The notes: generated by a model from the sequence alone, not told the origin. A stretch of DNA of 64,000 nt from Callorhinus ursinus (GCF_003265705.1 NW_020312785.1:24717102-24781101); one strand, 5' to 3'; positions 33,746 to 45,439 are shown, numbered from the stretch's first letter. Translations and numbers: made by a program.

Positions 33746-34179
33746 AGATTTTAAAATATAATAATAAATATTAAAGGTTAATTATTAAATAATAAGAATT
33801 ATATAGAGGCTAATATTATTAAAGGAAGGGGAATATTATTTATTTATCTATTCATATATCTATTTTATTCATTTTTGTTTAGGGGATAATTAAAGAAGCT
33901 TAATAAACAATAGAAATTGTAACCAGTAACCATATGATATCTAGGCGACTATCCATAGTTCCAAGTTACTAGAACATATATTACAAAGCAATGGGTATGG
34001 AGACATAAGTCTGGAGAGTTATGGAGGTCCTCAGATGTCTTGCTAAAACATTTGACTCTGACAGAAAAACAATGAAAATTCTAATCCCTGAAGCGACATC
34101 ATCAAATGTATAACTAGGGAAAAAATATCTTGGGTACAATAATATATGGTATTTGAGAGGATGTTGCCATCTGACTCAT
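33746..34179. other. No feature recognised
   Basis: AT-rich unique-looking sequence. Confidence 0.5.
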
Positions 34180-34400
34180 TTTCATTTATTTATTCATGCA
34201 GCAGTTATTAATTGAGCACTGTTTCAGACACTGGGAATGCAGTGATGAACAAAGAAAATCCTTGTACTTATGGAGCTTATATTCCAGTGGGAGACACAGA
34301 AAATAAGCAGATGAACAAAAAATGTAAATGAAAGTATGAAATTCTGAATAGTGATAAATGCTACTCTGAATAATAAAACAAAACCAAGGAGATGCAATAT
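34180..34400 (-). mobile_element. L2 3' end, antisense
   Basis: 'attcatgcagcagttattaa', 'ttgagcactgtttcagacac', 'gggaatgcagtgatgaacaa' and 'ggagcttatattccagtggg' are the reverse complement of the L2 3' end as recalled. Confidence 0.75.
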
Positions 34401-34584
34401 GATGCTGTTGTTATTTTAGGAAACGTCTTTTAGTAGAGAAATTTTGAACAGTAGTAAATCTACTGTGGGTACAGATATGACACAATACCTGAAGAAATAT
34501 AAACATTTCACATTTCTCAAACATAATGATCTTAGGACCCTACACTCTTAAAACTATTGAGGATCCTGAAGAACTTTTGTTTAT

Positions 34585-34700
34585 CTGAGTCATATCTTTG
34601 TCTATGTCTGCATCTGTATCTATGACTACAGCTACATCTAAATCTTTATCTGTATCTCTCTCTATATGTCAATATATCAATATCATCTCTATATGTTATC
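34585..34700. repeat. Decayed (TATC)n-like tract
   Basis: Irregular 'atctatgtctgcatctgta' and 'tctatatgtcaatatatc' units look like a microsatellite that has lost its periodicity through point mutation. Confidence 0.6.
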
Positions 34701-35317
34701 TTGTTAGGAGTTAAAATTAATATTATAAGATAATTATTAATTCCTTTTAAAATAACAGTAGCAATCCATAACACATTAATATAACATATTTATGAGAAGT
34801 AACTCTGTTTTCCAAAACCAAAAAAAATGAGAAGAGTTTTTTATATTTTTACAATTTTCTTTAATTTCAGGCTAAACAGAATCTACATGTGTTCTCAAAT
34901 TTGTTCCACAATCAGTATATTGCAGTGTATTGTTTAGATTGAAGTATATGAAGAAAATATGGCCTCATGCAGATATGTAATTGGAAAACTAAATAGTATT
35001 TTGATAATCTTTTCAGATAAATATGAATATTCTTTGTTGATACTACACCAAAACTCAACAAGCAGTTAGTTGTTTCTTAAGTTAATTTCAATGTGGAATT
35101 TGAAATCACAGCAATGAATTTTTCGTGCTGTATTCTAATGAAATCCATTGATATATCTTGTACGTTGAATGATTACACTATATATGACTTTATAACATCA
35201 TGTATTTGTCATTTGGAAAATATTGATTTACTGAGTTATAATACTGGTACATCTTATTATAAAATATCAAATAAAATTTTATTTGTTATTATCACCACCA
35301 ATCTCATAAAAAAAATC
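34701..35317. other. No feature recognised
   Basis: AT-rich DNA immediately 5' of the L1 insertion. The 102-codon frame at 35093-35401 runs into the inverted L1 piece and is not considered real. Confidence 0.5.
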
Positions 35318-35632
35318 TTTATATATTTACAAACGTTATATCCTCTTGTTGGATTAGCCCCTTTATCATTACATAACACCCTTCTTTGTGTCTTATTGTA
35401 GTCTTTTTTTCCCCAGAGTCTATCTTGACTGATATTAGTATGAATACTCTACCTTTCTTTTGATTACTATTTGCATGAAATATTTTTTTCCATACCTACA
35501 CTTTCAGTCTGTCTGTCCTTACATCTAAAATGTTTATTGTATAGGCAACATACAGGTGGGTCTTGTTTTTTTATCCATTAGCCACTCTTTTTTTTTTTTT
35601 TTTGGCTTTTTTTTTGATTGGGGAATTTATTT
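35318..35632 (-). mobile_element. Inverted 5' piece of the 35-39 kb L1 (ORF2 endonuclease region)
   Basis: Antisense L1 ORF2: 'gttatatcctcttgttggat', 'cctttatcattacataacac', 'atttgcatgaaatattttt', 'actttcagtctgtctgtcc' and 'gggtcttgttttttta'. Its sense-strand neighbour in L1 is exactly the sequence that starts at 35633 on the plus strand, so the two are halves of one insertion with a 5' inversion. A T-run (about 35588-35604) has expanded inside it. Confidence 0.85.
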
Positions 35633-37528
35633 TATGCATCCAACATAGGAGTACCTAAGTACATAAAGCAAATATTAACAGACCAAAGGAAAAAAAAAAA
35701 GACAGCAATACAATAATAGTAGGGGACTTTAATACCCCACTTACATCAATGGATAGATAGTCCAGGCAGAAAATTGATAAGGAAACATCAACCTTAAAGG
35801 ATATATTAGACTAGATAGACTTAATAGATATTTACAGATCATTACATCCCAAAACAACAGAATGCATACTTTCCTCAAGTGCCTGTGGAACATTTTCTAA
35901 GATAGATCTGTTAGGCCACAAAATGAGTATTAGTAAATTTAAGAGTACTGAAATCATATCAAGCATCTTTGCCACCCACAACAGTTGAAACTAGAAATTA
36001 ATTGCATAAAGAAAACTAGAAAATTTACAAGTATGTGGAAATTAAATAACTTGCTATGGATCAAGGAAGAAGTCAAAAGAGAAAACAAAAAATAGTTTCA
36101 GACAAATGAAAATGGGAATGTAACATACCAAAATTTGTGGGATGCAGCAAAAGCAGTTTTAAGAGAGAAGTTCATAGTGATAAATGCCTACCTCAAGAAA
36201 CAAGAACAGTCTCAAATAAACAATCTAACTTTACACTTTAAGGAACTAGAAAAAGAAGAGCAAATGAAACCCAAAGTTAGTAGAAGGAAGAAAACAAAAA
36301 TTAAGTCAGAAATAATAAAAGATTAAAAAGACATAGAAATTAAGAGTTGGTTCTTTGAAAAGATAAACAAAATTGATAAACTTTTAACTAAACTCATCAA
36401 GGAAAAGAGAGAAATCAAATGAATAAAATCACAAATAAAAGAGGAGATGTTACAACTGATGCCCCAGAAATACAAAAGACTATAAGGGACCACTGTGAAC
36501 AATTATAGACCAACAAATTGTACAACCTAGAAGAAATGGATAAATCCCTAGAAATATACAATGTGCCAAGACTGAACCATGATGAAAGAACATCTGAACA
36601 GACTAACTACTAGTAAGGAGACTGAATCAGCAATCAAAAACCTCTCAACAAACAGAAGTCCAGAATCAGATGGCTTCATTAGTGAATTCTACCAAACATT
36701 CAAAGAAAAATTAATATCAATCCTTCTCAAACTCTTCCAAAGAATAGGTGGAGTGGGGAGCTTTTCCAAATACATTTTATAAAGCCAGCATTAACCTAAT
36801 ACCAAAATCATATAAGAATATCACAGAAAAAAATTATAGTCCAATATCACTAATGAGCATTGATGTAAAATTCCTCAGAAAAATATTAGCAAACCAAATT
36901 TTAAAAAATACATTACAAGGATCATACACCATGATCAAGTGTGATTTATTCCAGAGATTCAGGGATGATCCAACATCTACTAATCAATCAACATGACACA
37001 CCATATTAACAAAATGAAGGATAAAAATCATACAACCTTTCTGCATCTCAGTAGATGCAGAAGAAGCTTCAAACATCAAGGTTCAATATACATTATGATA
37101 AAAACTCTCAACAAGTGGGTAGAGAGGGATATCCCAACATAATAAAGGCCATATATGACAACCCCACAGCTAACATCATACCCAATAATGGAAAGCTAAA
37201 AGCTTTTCCTTGAAGATCAGGAGCAAGACAAGAATGTCCACTCTCACCACTATTATTCAACATTGAATTGGAAGGCCTAATCACAGCAATCAAGTAAGAA
37301 AAATAAATAAAAGACATCTAAATTGGAAAGGAAAAAATAAAACTGTTACTATTTATAGATGACATTATATTATATATAGAAAACCTAAAAGAGTCATTAA
37401 AAACTGTTAGAACAAATAAACAAATTCAGGAAAGTTGCAGGATACAAAATCGTTATGCAAAAATCGATTGTGTTTCCTTGCAATAATAACAAACTATCAG
37501 AAAGAGAAATTAAGAAAACAATCCTGTT

Positions 37529-37729
37529 GGGGAGCCTGCATGGCTCATTCAGTTGGGCAACCAACTCTTGATTTCAGCTCAGGTCATGATCTCAGGGTCC
37601 TGGGATCGAGCCCCATGTTGGGTTCCCCACTCAGCAGGGAATCTGCTTGAGAATTCTCTCTCTCCCTCTCCTGTTGCCCCTTTCCCCTTTACTCTGTCTC
37701 AAGAAAAAAAAAATAAATCTTTAAAAAAA
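37529..37729 (+). mobile_element. SINEC SINE, sense, inside L1
   Basis: 'ggagcctgcatggctcat', 'ttcagctcaggtcatgatc' and 'cctgggatcgagcccc', then an A-rich tail. TSD aaacaatcctgtt (37516-37528) and aagcaatcctgtt (37730-37742). Older subfamily. Confidence 0.95.
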
Positions 37730-37897
37730 AAGCAATCCTGTTTACAATTGTGTCAAAAATAATAAAATAGTTAAAAATAAATATAAGCAAGGAGATTAAA
37801 GACTTGTATATTGAAAACTATAAGACATTAATGAAAGAAATTGAAGACACAAATAAACGGAAAGATATTTCATGTTTATAGATTGGAAAAATTAATA

Positions 37898-38099
37898 TTT
37901 TATTTTTTTAAAGATTTTATTTATTTACTTTTGCAAGAGGGAAAGAGAGAGAGAGAGAGCACAAGCAGGGAGGAGGGACAGAGGGAGAAGTAGACTCCCC
38001 GCTGAGCAGGGAGCGGGATGTGGGGCTCGATCTGAGGACCCTGAGATCATGACCTGAGCTGAAGGCAGACATTCAACCAACTGAGCCACCCAGGTGTCC
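37898..38099 (-). mobile_element. SINEC SINE, antisense, inside L1
   Basis: 'aaagattttatttatttact', 'ccctgagatcatgacctg' and 'ctgagccacccaggtg'. TSD tggaaaaattaata (37884-37897) and tggaagaattaata (38100-38113). It faces the sense SINE 168 bp to its left, forming an inverted pair. Confidence 0.95.
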
Positions 38100-38386
38100 T
38101 GGAAGAATTAATAATTTAAAAATATGTTTACTACCCAAAGCAATCTGCAGATGCAATTCAATCCTTATCAAAAGTTCAATGGTTTTTTTTTCACAGAAAT
38201 AGAACAAATAATCCTAAAATTTGTGTGGAACCACAAAAGACCCTGAAAAACCGTAACAAACTTGATAAAGAAGAGCAAAGCTGGAGGCATTATGTTCCCT
38301 GATTTCAAGCTTTAATAAAAGTTATAGTAATTAAAACAATGTGGTATTGACATACAAACAGACATATAGATCAAAGGAAGAAATGG

Positions 38387-38580
38387 GGGGCGCCTGGGTG
38401 GCTCAGTCGTTAGGCATCTGCCTTCGGCTGGGGTCATGATCCCGAGGTTCTGGGATCGAGCCCCGCATCGGGCTCCCTGCTCGGCGGAAGCCTGCTTCTC
38501 CCTCTCCCATTCCCCCTGCTTGTGTTCTCTCTCTTGCTGTGTCTTTCTCTGTCAAATAAATAAAATCTTTAAAAAAAAAA
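38387..38580 (+). mobile_element. SINEC SINE, sense, inside L1, young-type
   Basis: 'ggggcgcctgggtggctcag', 'tctgccttcggctggggtc', 'tgggatcgagccccgcatc', 'cattccccctgcttgtg' and 'caaataaataaaatc'. TSD aggaagaaatgg (38375-38386) and aggaacaaatgg (38581-38592). Retained CpGs suggest it is the youngest of the three. Confidence 0.97.
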
Positions 38581-39103
38581 AGGAACAAATGGAGATCACA
38601 GAAATAAATCCACCCATATCTGGTCAATCAACTTATGACAAAGGAGCAAAGAATACATAATGAGAAAAGGATAGTCTTTTTAATTAATGGTATCAGGAAA
38701 TTGGACAGCTACATGCCAAAGAATGAAACTGGACCATTATCTTACACCATACACAAAGATTAACTCAAAATGGGTTAAATACCTGAATATAAGACCTGAA
38801 ATTATAAAATTCCTAGAAGAAAAATAGGCGGTAAGCTCCTTGACCTATGTCTTGGAGATGATTTTTTTTTTTAATCTAACACCAAAAAGAGTATTATTCA
38901 GCCATGAACAAGAAGAAAATCTTGCCATTAAGGACAACATGGAAACATGGATGGACCCCAAGGACATTATGCTAAATAAAATCTAAAGAAAAAATAACAA
39001 AACCAGGCTCACAGACGCAAAGAACGGATTTGTGTTGTGAGAGGTAAGGAGTAGAGGGTGAAAGAAATGGGTAAAAAAAAAAAAGAAAGAAAAAAAAATA
39101 TTT

Positions 39104-39214
39104 ATTTTTCCTTTTAACATTTTATTCAATTCAAATTAATTCAATTCTAACTAATATATATACATTTATATATTAGTTTAAATGAATTGAATAAAATGCT
39201 AAAAAGAGAAAAGA
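39104..39214. repeat. AT-rich imperfect palindrome (hairpin)
   Basis: Outer arms cattttattcaattca (39118-39133) pair with 39183-39198. Inner arms aactaatatata (39149-39160) pair with 39167-39178 around a 6-nt loop. Weaker pairing extends outward through T-rich and A-rich flanks. It sits directly after the L1 tail. Confidence 0.85.
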
Positions 39215-40889
39215 AAATGTCTTTAAATAATGGGAAATTCTTAATATCATAGTAGTCAAGACAAAATTTCCAAAATTTCAAATGCTTGAAGTCAATACTG
39301 CTGACTTTTAACTTGAAGCAATAGGTGGATTCTCTCCTTTCATTTTTGACAAGGTAGCTGTCAAGTCCCAATATATATGGTTTAACAGTTATTCATGAAA
39401 TAAAATAGTGTTCCGTTAAAAAAAAAAAAAGCAGCTAGTTCAGCTAACAACTCATTTGCCCAAGTTGTTTTCCTTGAGACGAACTTTGTACTTTAGAATA
39501 CATCAGAAATGCTTTCTGTATGCTTCTTATTTTATCACACAGAGTATTAAAAAGGTGCTTACTCAAGAGTCAATATTTAAATAATTTTACTGCTTCATCA
39601 AGAATATTTTTAAGCCAAACTGAAATTTTATTTTTCAGCTATGTGAGTGTCGGTGAAGAATTCAATGACTTTTAGTACAATTTAGTGTTGCTGCTTTGAT
39701 TCCTGAAGTGCCCGTGATTTTACCCCCATCAGGATCAATGTCAACATGACAAAAAGGGCAAAGAACATCATAGTATTGTTAGGAAAATAGTTTTGAACTA
39801 ACATTCCCGGTTGCCTAAGGATTTACATAGTTCTTCAGCATCATTGACTTACAGTCTCTACTGGACTGTGCAAGAGGGCTAAGACGATATAACCCACCCT
39901 TTATCAGAAAGTTCTAATATTACATTTTACATATAGAAGAGACATTCTGAAATTAGAACAAAAGAGCTTATGGAAGACTTACACCTAGTCATAAATTTCA
40001 CTATCCTTCTATCATATGCAGTTTCATTTCATAAAGCAATGAGTACTCTAAAAGCTCTGGGTATGGTAAGCATTTCAGCTGATATATTTCCAAATGCCTT
40101 CACATCACAGGCAATGTAGGATATCTAGCGAGAGTAGTTGTAATACAGTTGAGATATATATGTACAAGAGTCTCTTATTCCTGGCTTTATTTTGGGAGAA
40201 CCCTGGAAAGTTCGTTCTTACATTTAGTGATCCAGCCAAGACACAGAGACAATTTTAATAATTGCCACATTGTCTCTTCATTCTTCATGTTCCTTCACCA
40301 CTTTTGAGGACATGAGTGGGTATGAATCAGATCCCTTCCTGGGAGATTTTAGGAGTCATTGAAGTGGCCACATAAACTTTATAGTTCCTGGTACCACAAA
40401 TTGACAATCTACATTGTTTGCATGAATTCCCTATAAAACAATGTCTGGAACATTTCCTATATCTGAAATGAAATGCCCTCTGCAGTTATTAGCAAATGTC
40501 CCTACTGTTATGTGGCTACCAATAATGTCCTATTGTTTCCATACACATCAATACTAGGCTTGTACCAGACAGAAAACAAAATTGAAAAGCGATAGGCATA
40601 TCCACAGAAATTCTGTGAATGAACGAGCTCTGTTCTCAATATTAGTCACTTTTCTCTCCACCCACAGCTATATGTTTAGCTAAAAAAGTACTTGAGACAG
40701 GCTCTGTAGCCACAAAAAAAGTCCTGCACCAAATGTGCTTGATCAATTTTACATCTCCTACCAGTGTCTGCATTGATTTTTAGTTAAATACCATCTGATC
40801 ATAGTTTACTCGCACTAGGTTTAGCATGAAAACTTGAAATGTGGCTGAAATAGAGGTGAAATTTCATCAAACTACCTAGTTGAAATTCA
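39215..40889. other. Repeat-poor stretch, possible ancient coding remnant on minus
   Basis: Less AT-rich than its surroundings. Minus-strand stretches near 40,400-40,790 read as short open blocks in more than one frame, for example 'YGNNRTLLVAT' followed by 'NNCRGHFISDIGN', separated by stops. I cannot assign a family; it may be an old retrocopy or retroviral remnant, or chance. An A-run lies at 39419-39431. Confidence 0.3.
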
Positions 40890-41085
40890 TTAAAAGCCAT
40901 GATCTGAGACATGTTACTTAAACTCTCTGTGCTTGCTTTCCCCAGGAAGATAGTAATTGTATCTACCTCATAAAATGGTTTTTGAGATTAAGTATATTCA
41001 ATGAGGATAGAGAACAGTGTCTGTCCCTAACAACTGCTTAAAAAAATATTATTTTGTCATTATGATTATCATTTATAGTAGTTTA
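40890..41085 (+). mobile_element. MIR SINE, sense
   Basis: 'gacatgttacttaaactctc', 'tgtgcttgctttccccagg', 'atctacctcataaaatggtt' and 'gagaacagtgtctgtcc' follow the MIR consensus in order. Confidence 0.85.
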
Positions 41086-41640
41086 TAAGTTCAATCTTCT
41101 CTCAGCTAATTCAGCAAGTGTAGTTGTAGCATGCCTACATTTATACCTTAATTTTGCTTTTTCATTCATAATGAATAATTATCTACCTATGATATACTAG
41201 TAGCATGGTTATTTTCTTTCTAATTTAGCTTCTAGATGTTTGCCTTTGGCAGCAGAGCCTGGGGCAAAAATTGTTTGACTGCAGTTTCAAGAATCTATAG
41301 TACAGAAATAAAAGCATCCTTCTCAAAGAATTGTAGAGGATAAAAAATATAGCCCAGCCAAAAATTATAAATCTCCTTCCAAGACTATCATTGGCTGGAG
41401 AGATTGCTTTTGGCAAATAATTAACTCAAGCTTTGGAAGTGTATTGTTTAATCTAATTTACAGAAGAATACAAGACAAAGCCAAACCAAATAAAACCTTA
41501 CAACCATTCTTTGGATATATTGAATTAGGCCTGTGAAATAAGAGTAATCACTGGGCAGTGGGTATACAGTTCATTATTTTTTTAAAAATATGCAATTATA
41601 ATTGAATAAGCTTGAAATAAAATGGTAATAAAACACTCGT
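41086..41640. other. No feature recognised
   Basis: Unique-looking sequence with no gene. Contains a short palindrome caattataattg near 41592. Confidence 0.5.
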
Positions 41641-41960
41641 AATTTTTGGAGTTTAAAGATAAAGGCTATCATCCCCTTGTGTGTTGGACAGACATGTGTT
41701 TTTGGCAAACACCTTGAAGTTTTGCCAGGGCCCTATTACAGCCAATCTTATCTACATTTCATACAGAGAAATAGGAAAGAAAGAAAAATCCCAGTTTGCT
41801 GAGGCAGGAATAAATGCATTGTGCATCTGATATAGTTCATTCATTCCATTGAAAAAAATTCTGGCAGCACACCAATTTGCAGTGAAAAAAGATTTCTTTT
41901 CAGTGGTGAAATTAATTTCTACTAAAATTATAAGACTCTTTCCACTAGCAGTCTTTTGTT
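41641..41960. promoter_or_regulatory. Candidate conserved non-coding element
   Basis: Repeat-free segment of balanced composition with octamer/homeodomain-like motifs ('atgcattgtgcatc', 'gtgaaattaatttct') and a GC-richer core 'ttgccagggccctattaca'. Assigned only from composition and motif content. There is no direct evidence of function. Confidence 0.25.
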
Positions 41961-41970
41961 AAGAGGACTC

Positions 41971-41997
41971 GCAAAACAAAACAAAACAAAACAAAGA
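41971..41997. repeat. (AAAAC)n short tandem repeat
   Basis: About five AAAAC units. Confidence 0.9.
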
Positions 41998-43835
41998 AGT
42001 GATTTGAGAGAATGGAGGAAATTGATCTTAACAAAACCATATATATCCTCTAGCAGATTGTTTTCATAGGTGACTGTTATCTACTGGTGAGGTAATTTAC
42101 ACTACTTTGATGGGCTTGGGAAGGAAAAACTGGGATATTTAAAACATTTCCAAAAAACTGATTTACAGGTGAAAAGGTAGTAAGAATTTGAAGGTTGAGA
42201 ATGTACTTAAAGTACATATGCTGTCATATATACACACGTATAGATATAATGTAGATATATTCTTTTCTTAATTTATTATATACTTTGAATATTGATCATT
42301 CCTTTATAATAGGATTTCTGGAGAAAGTAACTTAATTTTATTATTGATTACAGATTGATGAAGGCTATGAAAAAGAATGAAATTATTTCACGTGATAAGA
42401 AACAGGGGAAAATTTCTTGCTAATGATAACAGTTCTTAAGGAAAATACTTGATTTATATAACACTACTAAAAAAATTTTCTTACATTATCATTTATCTGG
42501 GGAGAATTCTTAGTGTGACAGAGTGCTAAGCATATTTCAAGAAAATGGGAAGCAAAGGTAGGTTATGGTAGAATACCTATCATAATAGGATAATGAGCAG
42601 ATTAAAAAGTCATTCAGATAGTAACCAAAAGCATACACACAAACACACACTTCCATAAGTATGACCCAATTAGGTCTCTCTTTATAAAGGTCAATGTCTT
42701 AATCTCTTAGTGATTTTTTGTGTTTAAATTCTGTGTTTTCATTTTGGTGACAAATGTTAAAAACTATCATTATTAAAATTCCTAAAAATGTCTTTTACTT
42801 TCTCCAAAAACATGAGCAACGGCTGGCTTGATTTATTCATTTGTACAAAAATATTATTGGATTAAGAAAACATTTTGTTAGGAAATCTACATAGTTCCTA
42901 ATTTCTAGCAAAGTCAGTTCTGTATACTCTAGCTAAATCAGACATATCTACAAAATTCACTTAATAGACTATATAGTCTCTTATTTAGAGGCTATGAAAT
43001 TTTTATCACCTTTCTCAATAATTTCAAAATGTAAAAAATAAAATTTTTATATGTATTTCACAGTGATGTTAATGTCTAAAGTTTATCTAAAAAGAGAGAG
43101 TTGTCAGAATATTTCTACATGAGTCAATTCCTTTCCCATAATCTACTATCACTCAAATATTAATTTTCCAGAGTCAAATAATTCATGCTTTTCTACCTAT
43201 GTTTATTATGTTACTTAGTACATACTAGCTAGGATGCTGGGTCCAAGAGTCAAAGTTGACTGAGCTCTTATCTATGCCTTCAGTATGCTCATAGTTTAGA
43301 ATAGGATTTCAGTGCCTGGATTGTCAGTCCTTCTCCCAGAAGACCACAGAAAGATGATACTTGATGTGTCAGGGTATGAAACACCCAAGTTCTATCAGAT
43401 GATCTTTGTAAATGGGAATAATATCTTCTGTTTGTTTATCTCTACTAAATGCTGAAAAAGAGAGGGTGGGTAAATAGAGGAGAAAGAACTTAACCACAAG
43501 AGATAAAAACAACTGTTTCTGGTTCAAAGCAAAGGAGAAAACAAAAACAAATCAACAACAGCTCCAACAGATGCTAGGAAAGAAGGGGAGAGATTGCCCT
43601 TAACAATGGAATACATGTGTGTATTTCTTGCAGCAAATTTTTTATAAGAGAAGTGTCATCTAGGGGTTAAATTGTTTAGACTAATTTGAAGAGCTTGGGT
43701 AATGGAAAATGAGAATATTAAGAAAATTCAGAAATGTCACTGTACTTGCATGCTTACATGTAAAAAGAGGATGAAATTACCATACTTTGTAATAGAGGTA
43801 GAAAGCACAATGAGGACCAAAGCAATTTTTAATTT
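41998..43835. other. No confident feature
   Basis: AT-rich. The parts near 42,830-42,900 and 43,205-43,330 have faint L2-like wording ('atgctcatagtttagaatag') but are too diverged to call. Confidence 0.4.
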
Positions 43836-43845
43836 AAAGATTTTA

Positions 43846-44031
43846 GGGGCACTTCGGTGGCTCAGTCAGTTAAGTGCCTGCCTTTGGCTCAGGTCATGAT
43901 CCTGGGTCCTGGGATTGAGTCCCACATTGGACGCCTTCCTAAGCAGGGAACCCGCTTCTCCCTCTCCCACTGACCCTCCCCCTGGCGCTTGAGCTCTCTC
44001 TCTCTCAAATAAATACATAAAATCTTGAAAA
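43846..44031 (+). mobile_element. SINEC SINE, sense
   Basis: 'ggggcacttcggtggctcag', 'ggctcaggtcatgatcctg' and 'caaataaatacataaaatc'. TSD aaagatttta at 43836-43845 and 44032-44041. Confidence 0.95.
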
Positions 44032-44041
44032 AAAGATTTTA

Positions 44042-44539
44042 ACTACACATTTCTTTTTCTGTTGAATTGTATTTTATGATTCCATTTTTATCTTGTTATC
44101 TCAGTTGACCCCCTAGATTGACAACTAGATTATTATGTTATATGTTATATATTCCATTAAGACTCTAAATCTGCTTATTATGAAAAGGTGATTATAAATA
44201 ACTAAAAATACTATTTTTCAAAGGTACTGACTTTGATATATATTCTCAAATTCACTTTCCTTATAAAATGATATGTATTTAATATTTTATATCATATTTT
44301 TAGAAGTTCCACACACTACAATTTAGCCAATGAAATTTATTAATAAAAGGTAGTGCTAATAATTCTCCCTCACACATATTGCTGAAGTGAGAACCAGTTT
44401 TACTAGTGAATTAAGAGGTAGATTAAAAAGCAATGTGAACAAGGAAACTCTAACATTTTTGTCAGTGAGAACCATTTCGTTACTTTTGGTATTGTTTTAA
44501 AAATATGCCACATTATAGATAAACCATATAATTTTTTTA
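44042..44539. other. No feature recognised
   Basis: AT-rich sequence without nameable repeats. Confidence 0.5.
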
Positions 44540-44960
44540 CATGGTTGTGGTAGATCCTTCTAGCTTCTCTGTGGGACCCATTTTCTCTTCCAAGGCATTC
44601 AGCTAAATAGTATCTTCTAGTTTCTTTAGCATTTAAATGTGGCTTCTTGCCTAGTTCTTATCTAGAGAATGTGAGCCACTGTGACATTGCATCACTTCTA
44701 AACCAATGTTTTTGAGAAGTACATTTGTTATGCTATGATCTTTATCCTCTTCTTCTGGCCAGATGATGATGAGACCTTGGTGGCAGCAGAATTGAAGATG
44801 AAGTTGCCAGATTCATGGATATTTAAGTGGAGGAAACTGCCCCCAAACCAGGAACAACTCCCTGAGTGCACTGTGTGCAAGAAGTACGCTTCCATTGTGC
44901 TCCAGTCAATAAACACACGGTATTGTGGTGACAAGTGCTAAAAGAATTTGAACATGGTGA
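44540..44960 (+). repeat. Old dispersed repeat, LTR/MER-like, unassigned
   Basis: 'agagaatgtgagccactgtg', 'gatgatgatgagaccttgg', 'gtggaggaaactgccccca' and 'gtgcaagaagtacgcttcc' follow the tail order of a common placental repeat whose consensus I recall ('tggaggaaactgcc...gcaagaaataaacttct'). This explains the 68-codon plus frame at 44735-44941 with its Cys pairs. Confidence 0.55.
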
Positions 44961-45425
44961 GGCGACAGGCTTATGTTTTAACTATTAGTCTTTTTTGAGA
45001 ATTCGGTTATTATCAAGAAATCAGTAAAATCAAACCACAGTCTAACTTTAATTTAGTTCATGTGTCCAAATGTTTCTCTACTACGTGATGTGACAAGCAC
45101 TTTGTGACATATATTAAATATATGAAATGACCTCTTTTTGTAGACCAGGTTGGTTGACTATAATAGACAATTGCATATGGTTCGAACTTGTTTGTATTTA
45201 ATGTCACAGAAAGTACTGTTTGATACCAATATAAAAATCAAATATCAAATTTCAATGTCATTTTCTGGATTCTAGAATACAAAGAAATACCAGTTGGGTT
45301 TTCAATAATTTTAATTCCTAAACCCCTAAAATAGGATTCCTTTCCCTTAAAACAATTTGCCATGAGTTCTAATTAAAAAAAAAAAATCACCGTTTAACTG
45401 TACAAAAAGTATGTTTATGAAATTT
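44961..45425. other. No feature recognised
   Basis: AT-rich spacer. Confidence 0.5.
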
Positions 45426-45439
45426 TGGCTTTTCTCTTT

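Larger units (their letters stand above)
35633..39090 (+). mobile_element. L1 LINE, ORF2 through 3' UTR, degenerate, with three nested SINEs
   Basis: Starts 'tgcatccaacataggagtac' in the ORF2 endonuclease region. Reverse transcriptase pieces follow: 'SPESDGFISEFYQ' near 36,660, '[20 protein letters not shown]' near 36,800, 'RQECPLSPLLFNIEL' near 37,230 and the catalytic box as FIDD (37352-37363) instead of the usual FADD. Then come the ORF2 C-terminal region and a 3' UTR with 'gccattaaggacaacatgg' and a poly-A/AAAG tail. Stops and frameshifts make it dead. An internal deletion joins 'aacaccaaaaagag' to 'tattattcagccatga' near 38,880-38,900. SINEs lie at 37529, 37898 and 38387. Confidence 0.92.

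Noticed and set aside
36135..36996. Three ORFs of 63-82 codons resembling reverse transcriptase
   Set aside because: These are real fragments of the L1 ORF2 and are covered by the L1 feature. They are not independent genes and are broken by stops and frameshifts.
38403..38660. 74-codon ORFs on both strands
   Set aside because: Translations of the SINE at 38387-38580 and of flanking L1.
44735..44941. Possible zinc-finger-like peptide with CxxC and CxxxC pairs, preceded by a splice-acceptor-like pyrimidine tract and AG
   Set aside because: The nucleotides follow the tail of a common old placental repeat ('gtggaggaaactgcc', 'gcaagaagt'), the Cys spacing fits no finger class well, and no partner exon is seen.
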